Origin: CAMPKL01 sp963805925 | Lineage (GTDB): Bacteria > Acidobacteriota > Terriglobia > Bryobacterales > UBA6623 | Assembly (NCBI GenBank): GCA_963805925.1 | Contig: CAWDWB010000003.1 | Span: 1,240,001-1,304,000 of the forward strand | Length of the DNA stretch: 64,000 bases | Direction of reading: 5' to 3' | Shown: piece after piece, positions 34,399-42,023 of the stretch | How the letters are laid out: every line of letters begins with the position of its first letter | How positions within the stretch are numbered: position 1 is the stretch's first letter | Made by a program: the position numbers and the translations under genes | The notes under the pieces: model-generated | Databases searched by the model: none | What the model was told of the DNA's origin: nothing | What the model saw: only the letters and a program-made list of their open reading frames with translations

Positions 34399-36059
34399 AA
34401 CCCCGGGTCCTTCAACTTCTGGCTGCGGCTATCGTCCTTGTCGCCCTAGCGCCTCTCGCCTGGGTGCAGAATGCCGACGTGGAGTCTCTGTCGCGCTATC
34501 TGCCGGCCGGTCCGGTCGTCGCGCTGGAGGCGCAAGACTTTCGGTCGCTCTTATCCGCCTGGAACGCGTCGCCGGAGAAAGCGGCTTGGCTGGGCAGCGA
34601 TAACTACGCCGCGTTCTCGCGCTCCAAGCTTTTCTTGCGGCTTGAAGAGGCTCAAGCGGAATTCGCCGCCGCGACAGGCTTCCCCATCGACCTAACGCAA
34701 GTTCAGTCTATCGCCGGCGGAGAGTCCGTCGTGGGCGTGTACGACATCGGCGAACTTCGACTGCTCTACATCACGCGCCTCGATCAATCGGCAGCTTTGG
34801 AAAGCGCCTTGCTGCGTTCGCGTTTGGATCTCGAACCGCGGCAAGCAGGCGGCGTCAACTACTGGGTGCGCTCGGATGACGAATCAGGAAGGAGCATTGC
34901 CTTCGGCATCGCCGATGGTCTCCTATTCGTGGCCACCGATGACAGCCTATTGGGCCGCGCTCTCGAACTCCACGCGGGCCAGGGCGGAGATGCCCTGCCC
35001 GGCGAAAGCTGGTATCCCACGCACGGACCGCGAGGCGATCTGCGGATTATCGAGAACCTGAGCGTTTTGGTTCGCTCTCCCCATTTCCGTTCCTACTGGA
35101 TTCAGGGCAATATCACCGAGCTGTCCGCTTACTCCTCCGCTACGTCGGACGTGTTTGTTGAGGTTGCCGGCATTCGAGAAGAGCGCCGGCTCGAACGCCG
35201 TGAGGCAGGCGAACCGGCAGTTTCCGTCGAGACGGCTGCACTGACTGAACTGGTCCCCGACGATGCGGCCTTCTTCCAAGCTTGGGAGAAGCCAACCGCC
35301 CTGGACGCCGTCGCTCTGCTGAGCCAGAAGCTGCTCGATCCTCAAAGTGGGGAGTACATGCCACGCTATCAATTGGCGCCCGGCGCTGCGTCGCTGGACG
35401 GCCGCGCCAGAGGCGACCTAGAAACGCGCATCGACACGCCTCCTGCAACGTCCTCGCGTTCCACGTTGAACTCAGAGCCGTTGCTCGCGGCCCTGTCCTC
35501 CGCGGACCTCCGGGCATTGCTGCAAGTTCAGACGAGTTCGCTTGAGGCAGGTCTGGCGCGCTACCCCAGCTTGGTCGGCGTGCGTGCCGCCGCGCCTTGG
35601 GACGAAGCCAACGTTCTGGCGGCCTTACCGTCGTCCGTGGCGGGATACTGGGCGGCTGCTGATGCCGGAACCGCATGGCTGGGCCGGGGCGACTACTACG
35701 AACTGACCGGCCTCCGGCCACTCTTCCTAGCAATTCGCGGCAACCTGCTGCTGATGTCCGACTCGGACGCGATGATGTCGGCAGCGCTCGCTCGCGCGGA
35801 TCGGCCGGCGAACGGCGGACCGGCGATTTACCGCGCGGGTTTCCGCCACGACCGGGAAGCGGACAACTACGCGGCGGCCATGGCTCATCTGGACTTCCTC
35901 GAAGGCCGCAACCCGCTGCAAACGCCGCGGCAGCCTTCGCTGTTCGCTGATAACATCGGCAGCCTGAGCCGCACGCTGTCGCGAGTCGGAACTGTCGACA
36001 TCACCCGCCGTGATCTCGGGACCTACGTTGAGGAGACCGTGCTCTACCGGATGCGCTAA
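34395..36059 (+). CDS. Exported protein of unknown function (DUF3352-like layout)
   Basis: I cannot name the family with certainty. The 554-residue protein has a signal peptide or anchor (about 5-26). The opening YLPAGPVVALEAQDFRSLLSAW and later segments such as DIGELRLLYITRLDQ, AFGIADGLLFVATDDSLLGRALE and FLAIRGNLLLMSDSDAMMSAAL recall the repeated LP-x-VALxxxxD / LLxSxD pattern of DUF3352-type proteins. Two similar halves seem likely. The GTG start overlaps the stop of the TPR gene, and its TAA overlaps the transpeptidase ATG by one base. The tight coupling implies it is made in proportion to both. Confidence 0.75.
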   Translation: MKPRVLQLLAAAIVLVALAPLAWVQNADVESLSRYLPAGPVVALEAQDFRSLLSAWNASPEKAAWLGSDNYAAFSRSKLFLRLEEAQAEFAAATGFPIDLTQVQSIAGGESVVGVYDIGELRLLYITRLDQSAALESALLRSRLDLEPRQAGGVNYWVRSDDESGRSIAFGIADGLLFVATDDSLLGRALELHAGQGGDALPGESWYPTHGPRGDLRIIENLSVLVRSPHFRSYWIQGNITELSAYSSATSDVFVEVAGIREERRLERREAGEPAVSVETAALTELVPDDAAFFQAWEKPTALDAVALLSQKLLDPQSGEYMPRYQLAPGAASLDGRARGDLETRIDTPPATSSRSTLNSEPLLAALSSADLRALLQVQTSSLEAGLARYPSLVGVRAAAPWDEANVLAALPSSVAGYWAAADAGTAWLGRGDYYELTGLRPLFLAIRGNLLLMSDSDAMMSAALARADRPANGGPAIYRAGFRHDREADNYAAAMAHLDFLEGRNPLQTPRQPSLFADNIGSLSRTLSRVGTVDITRRDLGTYVEETVLYRMR

Positions 36060-36826
36060 TGGCCTTTCTGCTTCTGTTGCTGTCAGTCGCCTGGGCGGAG
36101 TCGGCGATCTCCGAAGCCGATCTGCCGGTGGAGAACGTGGACTTTGTCGTCACGAATTTCGCGACGGGCGAAATCGTCGCCGAGCACTGGCGCGACCCGC
36201 AAGCAGCCTCTCCCGGCTCGCTGCTCAAGCCGTTCGTGGTGTTGGCGTATGGCCGTAAGAATGGGCTGGCCTTCCCCGAACTCGATTGCACGGGCGAAGC
36301 CTGCTGGTTGCCGAGCGGCCACGGCCACATCGGCATCGTCGAAGCAATCGCGCACTCCTGCAACACCTACTTCCGCCAACTGGCGATCTCGGTCACGCCT
36401 GCGGAAGTGGGCTTCGAAGCGGCCCGCTTGGGTCTGCGGGCGCCGCCTCCCAACAGCACTCCAGAATCCCTGTGGGGTTTACGCGCGGATTGGCTCGTTA
36501 CGCCCCACGAGCTGTTGCGCGCCTACACGGAGTTGGTTCGGCGGCGCTCCGAGCCGGAGGCGTCCATCGTCTTGCAGGGTCTGCGCCACGCGGCCCGCGA
36601 GGGCACAGCAGCCGCTTTGGCGGCGAGACTCCCGCAAGATGCCTACGCCAAGACCGGTACGGGGGAGTGCGCCCATGCGCGAAACGCGGACGGGGACGGA
36701 TTCGCCGTCGCCGTCTACCCAGCGGATGCGCCTCGCTACGCCGTCGTCACGCGGGTCCACGGCCAAACCGGCCGAGTCGCGGCAGCAGCAGCCGCAGCCT
36801 TACTCAATGCGCTAACGACCCGTTAG
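36059..36826 (+). CDS. Minimal penicillin-binding transpeptidase-like protein
   Basis: The 255-residue protein has a short signal peptide (about 1-14) and the three active-site motifs of penicillin-binding transpeptidases in correct order: SxxK at Ser54-Leu-Leu-Lys57 in SPGSLLKPF, SxN at Ser100-Cys-Asn102 in HSCNTYF, and KTG at 198-200. The spacing (46 and 96 residues after the serine) fits the fold. It lacks the extra N-terminal domains and the long transmembrane anchor of PBP2, FtsI or PbpC, so it is close to a bare catalytic core. It may cross-link peptidoglycan locally or be a carboxypeptidase. Last gene of the coupled operon; converges on the haemoglobin gene. Confidence 0.85.
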   Translation: MAFLLLLLSVAWAESAISEADLPVENVDFVVTNFATGEIVAEHWRDPQAASPGSLLKPFVVLAYGRKNGLAFPELDCTGEACWLPSGHGHIGIVEAIAHSCNTYFRQLAISVTPAEVGFEAARLGLRAPPPNSTPESLWGLRADWLVTPHELLRAYTELVRRRSEPEASIVLQGLRHAAREGTAAALAARLPQDAYAKTGTGECAHARNADGDGFAVAVYPADAPRYAVVTRVHGQTGRVAAAAAAALLNALTTR

Positions 36827-36833
36827 TTCCGGC

Positions 36834-37211
36834 TTACTCTCGGTTCATCATGAACGTCGCGACGCCGTCGAAAAACTCCAGCAACATCTTCGATACGTCG
36901 GCGGGCAGTTCCGCTTCATCCAGCGCCTTGGTCATCAGTTGTATCCAGCGGTCTCGCGCAGCGCGATCCACCGGGAACGGTGCGTGGCGCATGCGCAACC
37001 GGGGGTGACCGCGCTGTTCGACGTACCGCGGAGGTCCGCCGAAGCGCCCGACGAGGAAGTCGCGCAGACGCTCCTCAGCCCCGGCTAGATCGTCCGCCGG
37101 ATACATCGGTCCGAGGATGTCGTCTTGAGGAATCTGTTTGTAGAAGGCGTGGACAAGCTTCTCGAAGCCTTCTTCGCCGATGCGTTCGTAAATTTGGTGT
37201 TCGCCGATCAA
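36834..37211 (-). CDS. Group II truncated haemoglobin (trHbO type)
   Basis: Group II truncated globins bind O2, CO or NO through haem and often act in NO or peroxide defence. The 125-residue protein has the full 2-on-2 globin pattern: IYERIGEEGFEKLVHAFY at the start, MYPADDLAGAEERLRDFL, the haem region RGHPRLRMRHAPF with the likely proximal His76, and the group II tryptophan at about residue 89 in RDRWIQLM. The usual second Gly of IGGEEGF is shortened to IGEEGF. It is convergent with the transpeptidase gene (7 bp) and divergent from the epimerase gene (41 bp), so it is probably transcribed alone. Confidence 0.95.
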   Translation of the reverse strand: MIGEHQIYERIGEEGFEKLVHAFYKQIPQDDILGPMYPADDLAGAEERLRDFLVGRFGGPPRYVEQRGHPRLRMRHAPFPVDRAARDRWIQLMTKALDEAELPADVSKMLLEFFDGVATFMMNRE

Positions 37212-37252
37212 ACCTCGATTATCCCCAGTGCTGCGCTAAGTTGGGAAGCGTG

Positions 37253-38233
37253 ATGCGATCTCTGGTCATTGGCGGCAACTTGTTTATTGGCCGCGCCTTG
37301 GTGCGCAAACTGATCGAGCGCGGCGACGAAGTCACGATCTTGCATCGCGGCCGCCACAATCCGTTCGGCAACTCCGTCCGCGAAGTTCACTGCGACCGCA
37401 ATGATCCCGATGCGATTCGCCAAGTCATGCAAGAGGGCCGCTACGACCTCGTATTCGACAACGTCTACGATTGGCAGCGCGGGACAACGGCGGAGCAAGT
37501 CGAGGCGGCGGCAACGGCGTGCGGCGATCAGTTGCAGCGTTACGTCTTCACATCCAGCTGCGCGGCATACGGCAGCGGCCTAAATCACCTGGAAGACGAT
37601 GCACTCGCCCCGGCGGATGACGAAGATCTGTATTGCCGCAACAAAGCAAACACCGAGCGAATGCTGTTTCGCTTGCACCGGGAGCGCGGCCTGCCGGTCG
37701 TCACGTTACGTCCGCCCTTTCTCTACGGACCGGAGAATCCTTTCTATCGTGAGCAGTTCTTCTGGGACCGCATGTTGGCATCCAGGCCCATCATTCTGCC
37801 GGGAGATGGGACGCGCCTGATGCAGTTCGTCTTCGTCAACGACTACGCCGATGCAGCCATCGCCGCCTCAGAGCACGACATCGCTGTTGGCCGGGCCTAC
37901 AACGTCGCCGACCCGGCGCCCATTACCCAACGCGAACTCGTAGAAGCGTTGGCGAAGGCGGCCGATGGCGCGCCGCCTCGGATAGTGCCGATCGAACGGG
38001 AGTTGCTGACTGAACTCGGCGGCAACGTCTTCGAACCGCCATTCTACTTCGCGCAGTATTACGATATGCCGCCGATTACCGAAGACACGAATCGAGTCCA
38101 GGGCGAGTTGGGGTTTGAGGCGACACCCTTCGTTGAGGGCCTGCGCCAGAGCTTCCATTGGTACCAGAACACGGTTCGGCCAGAGCCGGACTTCAGCTTT
38201 GACGACAAAGCTCTTGCGGCGGCTGGGCGTTAG
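37253..38233 (+). CDS. NAD(P)-dependent epimerase/dehydratase (extended SDR)
   Basis: With the ATG at 37253 the 326-residue protein begins with the Rossmann motif in MRSLVIGGNLFIGRALVRKL (GGxxFIG type), carries VTILHRGRHN, and has the SDR segment YVFTSSCAAYG with a CRNKANTERML helix in place of the usual YxxxK. LRPPFLYGPENPF is a typical extended-SDR substrate-side motif. Close relatives include plant CSP41-like RNA-binding proteins and sugar epimerases; the substrate is unknown. GGGAAG lies just upstream. The ORF stays open to 36980, but that part overlaps the haemoglobin gene and reads as shadow. Its stop overlaps the convergent AAA ATPase stop by 4 bases. Confidence 0.88.
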   Translation: MRSLVIGGNLFIGRALVRKLIERGDEVTILHRGRHNPFGNSVREVHCDRNDPDAIRQVMQEGRYDLVFDNVYDWQRGTTAEQVEAAATACGDQLQRYVFTSSCAAYGSGLNHLEDDALAPADDEDLYCRNKANTERMLFRLHRERGLPVVTLRPPFLYGPENPFYREQFFWDRMLASRPIILPGDGTRLMQFVFVNDYADAAIAASEHDIAVGRAYNVADPAPITQRELVEALAKAADGAPPRIVPIERELLTELGGNVFEPPFYFAQYYDMPPITEDTNRVQGELGFEATPFVEGLRQSFHWYQNTVRPEPDFSFDDKALAAAGR

Positions 38234-39516
38234 CGCGCGAAGTAGAGCGTAATGGCGCGGTCGATGTCTTCGGGATGAAGACGCGGCGCCCGCTCGTCAT
38301 ACTCGGCAATGTTCTTGAGAATCAAGACGATATCCCGGGGATAGCAAGCGCGCAACACAGCCGACTGGCTGCCCTTCTTACAGCGCTCGCGGATGAACGC
38401 CGAGTGTTGCGGGCTCCACGGAATCTTCTCGTGCTCGCAAACTCTCTGCAAGATCGCATCGAAGATCTCCGGCGTGATCGCATCGACCTTCACCTTGTTC
38501 TGAATGCGGCGCAGGAACGCTTCGTCGGCCAACTGGCGCGGGTCCAGGTTGGTCGAGAACACCACCAGCGTCTCGAACGGCACCGGCATCTTCACGCCCG
38601 TACGCAGGGACAAGAAATCGACGCCGCGGTCCAAGGGAACGATCCAGCGATTCAGCAAGTCGCGCGGATTAATCATCTGCCGGCCAAAGTCATCGATGAT
38701 GAACAGGCCGTTGTTGGCCTTCATCTGCAGCGGGGCCGTGTAGTATCCGAGCGTCTCTTCGAAGCGCAATTCGAGCATCTCCGAGACCATCTCGCCGCCC
38801 ACCGCGATGCAGGGCCGCGAGCAGCGGATCCAACGGTGGTCCACGCCGTCAACCGGCTTCAGCGGGTGATGCACGACCGAGTCGTGAACGTTGATGATCT
38901 GGCCGTCGACTTCAACGGCATAAGGCACATAGACTTCGTCTTTGAAGACGCGCACGAGCCGCTCGGCAATAGACGTCTTACCGTTGCCGGTCGATCCATA
39001 GAGGAATATCTGCGAGTTCGACATGATCGCGGGACCGATCTGGTCCAACATGTCGTCGGGAATGACCAGGTCGTGGAAGACTTCCTTGAGCCGCTTGCGG
39101 TTGATCTTGTGTCGCGCCGCTTGCTGCCGAACGGCGGCGGTGTAGGCGTCCAGCGTCACCGGGACCGGCCCGACATACTGATTGACACGGTAGCGCTCCT
39201 GGGCGACTCCGCGGCCTTGGCTGCTGAGGGCAACGACATAGTCGTTGCCCACCATGCCTTTCACCTCAACGTACTGCTCTTTGCGTAGATACTTGAACAC
39301 CTCGCCCGTCACGCTGGCGTCGATTTTGAGGCGCTGCGAGACCCGGCTGAGCGACGTCTCGCCTTCGAGCATGATGAGCTTGAGGATCAGATTGACGACA
39401 GTATTGGAGGAGACCCCCAGGTCTTGGACCGTTTTGGGCGCCATCGGGAAAAACTTCCCCTGGGACTTGCCGGCTGACGCGCTAGAAGCGGTTTCAAAGA
39501 CGCTGGTCGAACTCAT
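38230..39516 (-). CDS. AAA ATPase with N-terminal helix-turn-helix-like domain
   Basis: The 428-residue protein has a winged-helix-like N-terminus (about 30-95, LILKLIMLEGETSLSRVSQRLKID), an AAA module with Walker A GSTGNGKTS (about 174-182) and Walker B LFIIDDFG (about 271-278), a sensor-1 Asn in VVFSTNLDPR and an arginine-finger-like LRRI segment. No protease or helicase domain follows. Family members are common in Acidobacteriota and deltaproteobacterial groups but have no firm function that I know. A cytosolic remodelling or regulatory ATPase is the inference. It is 88 bp from the BrkB gene, same strand, with a separate promoter possible there. Confidence 0.82.
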   Translation of the reverse strand: MSSTSVFETASSASAGKSQGKFFPMAPKTVQDLGVSSNTVVNLILKLIMLEGETSLSRVSQRLKIDASVTGEVFKYLRKEQYVEVKGMVGNDYVVALSSQGRGVAQERYRVNQYVGPVPVTLDAYTAAVRQQAARHKINRKRLKEVFHDLVIPDDMLDQIGPAIMSNSQIFLYGSTGNGKTSIAERLVRVFKDEVYVPYAVEVDGQIINVHDSVVHHPLKPVDGVDHRWIRCSRPCIAVGGEMVSEMLELRFEETLGYYTAPLQMKANNGLFIIDDFGRQMINPRDLLNRWIVPLDRGVDFLSLRTGVKMPVPFETLVVFSTNLDPRQLADEAFLRRIQNKVKVDAITPEIFDAILQRVCEHEKIPWSPQHSAFIRERCKKGSQSAVLRACYPRDIVLILKNIAEYDERAPRLHPEDIDRAITLYFAR

Positions 39517-39604
39517 GCTGCCGCCAGACTAACAGCAGCTCCGTATGTCCGATATCAGGCTAAAGGCTGAGACGCGATGGGGTATGGAGCCTACCCTGGA
39601 TTAG

Positions 39605-40474
39605 CTAGACAGTGGAGCCCGAAGGCCGCCGGGCGCAAACTTCCGCGCCGGCCAGTACGACCATGGCGGCCAGAAAGCCCCATAACATCAACGTCACGGA
39701 GATGAAGAATGGGCCGTATTCTGTCCGCAAGCCAAGCCAGGGCCAAACCCAGGAATAGGCGAACTGGACGCCCTCGATCAACACCGCCACGACAAATGCC
39801 GTGGTTAAGGCTCTCCTAAAGGGCACCGGTCCATTGGGAAGCAGCCAGTAGACCAGCAGCAGCACCACCGTCGTCGCCATCGCTCCGCTCATTCTCAGAG
39901 CCCAAAGCGTCGCCATATCCGGCGTCAGGAAGGTCGTCTGAAAACGCGAGAACAGAAGCGGACCGGCGAATGCCGAAAACAGGGATGAGAGCAGCGCCAC
40001 GACCATCGAAGTAGCGCCGATACACAAACTGAGCATCTGGTTGTAGGCGTAGTTGCGGTTAGCCGGAAAGCGCCAAAGTCGGTTCTGGGCCACCTCGAGA
40101 GGCATGAATATGCCGTTGGCGGCGACCAGCAACAAGATCACCGAAACCCCCGGAACCGCGCCCCGACTGGCGACTTCGGCTTGCAGATTTCGCACCACAA
40201 AGTCGACCAAACCGGCGTCCTCCGGCAAAAAGGACTTCAGCCCCAGCAGGATGGCCTGGTCCGCATGGCTCCCCGGGAACGCAAAGGACGCCAGCGAGAG
40301 CATCAGCAGCATAAAAGGGAAAAACCCCAACAGGACGTTGGCCGCAATTGCCATCGCGTAAACGTGACTATCGAGCCCGAACCAGTAGCGAATCGTCGGT
40401 TCGAAGACAATGCGGACCGTGCTGATACTAGGATCCTGGTCTTCATCCTCAGACTGGAGCAACGAGAAACTCAT
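39605..40474 (-). CDS. YihY/BrkB-family inner-membrane protein
   Basis: The 289-residue protein has six predicted membrane segments and the BrkB/YihY pattern: the amphipathic YAMAIAANVLLGFFPFMLLMLSLASF near the first segment, a VPGVSVILLLVAANGIFMPLEVAQNRLWRF block and the YWLLPNGPVPFRRAL loop followed by FVVAVLIEGVQFAYSWV. The family was once called ribonuclease BN by error; its real role, perhaps transport, is unknown. The ATG at 40474 overlaps the stop of xerD (ATGA), so the two are translated together. Length is normal. Confidence 0.9.
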   Translation of the reverse strand: MSFSLLQSEDEDQDPSISTVRIVFEPTIRYWFGLDSHVYAMAIAANVLLGFFPFMLLMLSLASFAFPGSHADQAILLGLKSFLPEDAGLVDFVVRNLQAEVASRGAVPGVSVILLLVAANGIFMPLEVAQNRLWRFPANRNYAYNQMLSLCIGATSMVVALLSSLFSAFAGPLLFSRFQTTFLTPDMATLWALRMSGAMATTVVLLLVYWLLPNGPVPFRRALTTAFVVAVLIEGVQFAYSWVWPWLGLRTEYGPFFISVTLMLWGFLAAMVVLAGAEVCARRPSGSTV

Positions 40475-41379
40475 GAGACGCCGCTCCGCGGATGATGCTG
40501 ATCGTACACGCTTCGCAGCCTCTCGCGTAGCACATGCGTATAGATCTGCGTTGTCGAGATATCCGCGTGGCCCAGCATCATCTGCACGCTGCGCAGATCA
40601 GCGCCTCGGTCGAGCAAGTGGGTCGCAAAACTATGACGGACGACGTGAGGGGTCAGATTCTTGATGATACCGGCCTTCAACCCGTGCTGCTTCAGCAGTT
40701 TCCAGAAGGCCTGGCGAGTCATCGGCCCGCCGCGCTGGGTCACGAATAGATAAGGGGAAACCCGCTTCTTCAGCAGCAGCGGCCGATCTCGCTCGACGTA
40801 GTCTTCGATCGCCGCGAGCGCCTGGCGACCGACGGGCACCAGCCGTTCCTTGTCCCCTTTGCCGCGCGTCCTCAGGATTCCCATCGAGGCATTCAAGTGG
40901 TTCAGCTGGACCCCGATCAATTCCGAAACCCGCAGGCCTGTGGCGTAGAGCAGTTGCAGCATAGCGCGGTCGCGGCCGCCTCGCGCGGTCTTCTCGTCCG
41001 GCGCGGCGAGCAGGCGATCCACCTCTTCTAGAGTCAGAAACTTGGGCAGCTGTTTCCATTGTCCGGGCGAGGACACCTCCGTCGTGGGATCTACGCTGAT
41101 CTGCTCCTGTTCCAGCAAGTAGCGGTAATAACTCCGCAGCGTGGCCAAGTAGCGAGCAACCGAGCGGCTGGCGAGGCCGCCAGCGTAAAGCGAATCGACA
41201 AAGGCGGCAATGTCCGCTCCCGAAGCCTCGTCGATCGCGAAATGTCTCCCTCTACAGAAGTCCGCGAGCCTCGCCAGGTCGCGGCCATAGGCTTCGAGGG
41301 TATTGCCGGCCAGGCCCTTCTCCAGCCGGCAATACTCGACAAAGTCCTGCACTAAACCTGTGGATCGGTCCGAACTCAT
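40471..41379 (-). CDS. xerD: Tyrosine recombinase XerD
   Basis: XerD resolves chromosome dimers at dif with XerC, under FtsK control. The 302-residue protein has the SAM-like N-terminal domain (about 8-90) and the catalytic domain with Arg150 (ATGLRVSEL), Lys174 (TRGKGDKERL), His245-x-x-Arg248 (HVVRHSFATHLL), His271 (LGHADIS) and the nucleophile Tyr280. Length and motif spacing match XerD, as opposed to phage integrases, and there are no attachment sites or mobile genes nearby. XerC versus XerD is not certain from sequence alone. It is divergent from the 41463 gene and coupled to the BrkB gene. Confidence 0.93.
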   Translation of the reverse strand: MSSDRSTGLVQDFVEYCRLEKGLAGNTLEAYGRDLARLADFCRGRHFAIDEASGADIAAFVDSLYAGGLASRSVARYLATLRSYYRYLLEQEQISVDPTTEVSSPGQWKQLPKFLTLEEVDRLLAAPDEKTARGGRDRAMLQLLYATGLRVSELIGVQLNHLNASMGILRTRGKGDKERLVPVGRQALAAIEDYVERDRPLLLKKRVSPYLFVTQRGGPMTRQAFWKLLKQHGLKAGIIKNLTPHVVRHSFATHLLDRGADLRSVQMMLGHADISTTQIYTHVLRERLRSVYDQHHPRSGVS

Positions 41380-41393
41380 TGATTTTCAATTAC

Positions 41394-41422
41394 TTGACGG
41401 CCTGAGGGCTGCATCGTAGCAT
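41394..41422 (+). promoter_or_regulatory. Sigma70-type promoter upstream of the 41463 gene
   Basis: TTGACG (41394-41399), a 17-base spacer and TAGCAT (41417-41422) match the consensus at 5 and 4 of 6 positions. It lies in the 83-bp divergent gap, about 40 bases before the GTG at 41463. Confidence 0.5.
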
Positions 41423-41462
41423 GGGTTCAAGGCGGCGGTCCTAACCGCTCCCGTTCGACAAC

Positions 41463-41966
41463 GTGTCCACTTCGACGACAAAGAAGGCCTATCTGTGCCG
41501 CATGGACACGTCCTACATAGAAGGATACGTCTCCCCGCAAACCTATCAGCGCCCCGAGGGCGTTGAAATCCTGCGGCGAAGCGCCGAAGTCACCGTCGTA
41601 CCGTACGCCGAGATCCGCGCCGTGTACTTCGTTAAGGATTTCGATGGCCCCCCGAACGAGAGCGAAAAGCGGGTCTTTGGATCTCGTCCCAAGCTGGACG
41701 GGCTCTGGGTTCGGCTCACCTTTCGGGACGACGAAGTCTTCGAAGGAGTAATCCAGAACGACCTGTTGCTGATGGGCGCCCACGGCGTCACCATCACGCC
41801 CCCGGATGCGGCATCGAATACCCAGCGCATCTTCGTTCCGCAGCAGTCGCTCAAGGAGCTCAAGGTTCTCAGCGTTATCGGCAGTCCGGTTCATCGCCGC
41901 CAAAGCCGTCCCAAGACCCCTCCCAGAGAACAGATCGACCTGTTTTCGGGCGGTCTGCCCTCCTAG
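41463..41966 (+). CDS. Small conserved cytoplasmic protein of unknown function
   Basis: The 167-residue protein has no signal peptide or membrane segment. It reads like a single beta-rich domain with MDTSYIEGYVSP, VTVVPYAEIRAVYFVKDFDG, LWVRLTFRDDEVFEGVIQND and GVTITPPD, then a basic tail (HRRQSRPKTPPREQ). The alternation of PYAEIRAVYFVKDF and GLWVRLTFRDDEVFEGV suggests a PilZ-like or Sm-like barrel, a guess only. The GTG at 41463 has no good ribosome site; an ATG at 41502 is an alternative. It has its own promoter-like sequence and is 57 bp upstream of the secreted zincin-like gene. Confidence 0.75.
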   Translation: MSTSTTKKAYLCRMDTSYIEGYVSPQTYQRPEGVEILRRSAEVTVVPYAEIRAVYFVKDFDGPPNESEKRVFGSRPKLDGLWVRLTFRDDEVFEGVIQNDLLLMGAHGVTITPPDAASNTQRIFVPQQSLKELKVLSVIGSPVHRRQSRPKTPPREQIDLFSGGLPS

Positions 41967-42023
41967 CCCCTGTCACAGACACTTAACAGAACGACCGTGC
42001 TTTCGTCTGGGAAGATGATAGGA

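Noticed and set aside
36980..37252. N-terminal extension of the epimerase frame
   Set aside because: It overlaps the haemoglobin gene on the other strand, and the Rossmann motif begins exactly at the ATG at 37253.
38275..39288. 337-codon frame antisense to the AAA ATPase
   Set aside because: Shadow of a gene with intact Walker motifs; no ribosome site and no recognisable domain.
40471..41379. Integrase of a mobile element
   Set aside because: Length, motif spacing and absence of cargo, tRNA or repeat boundaries fit housekeeping XerD better.
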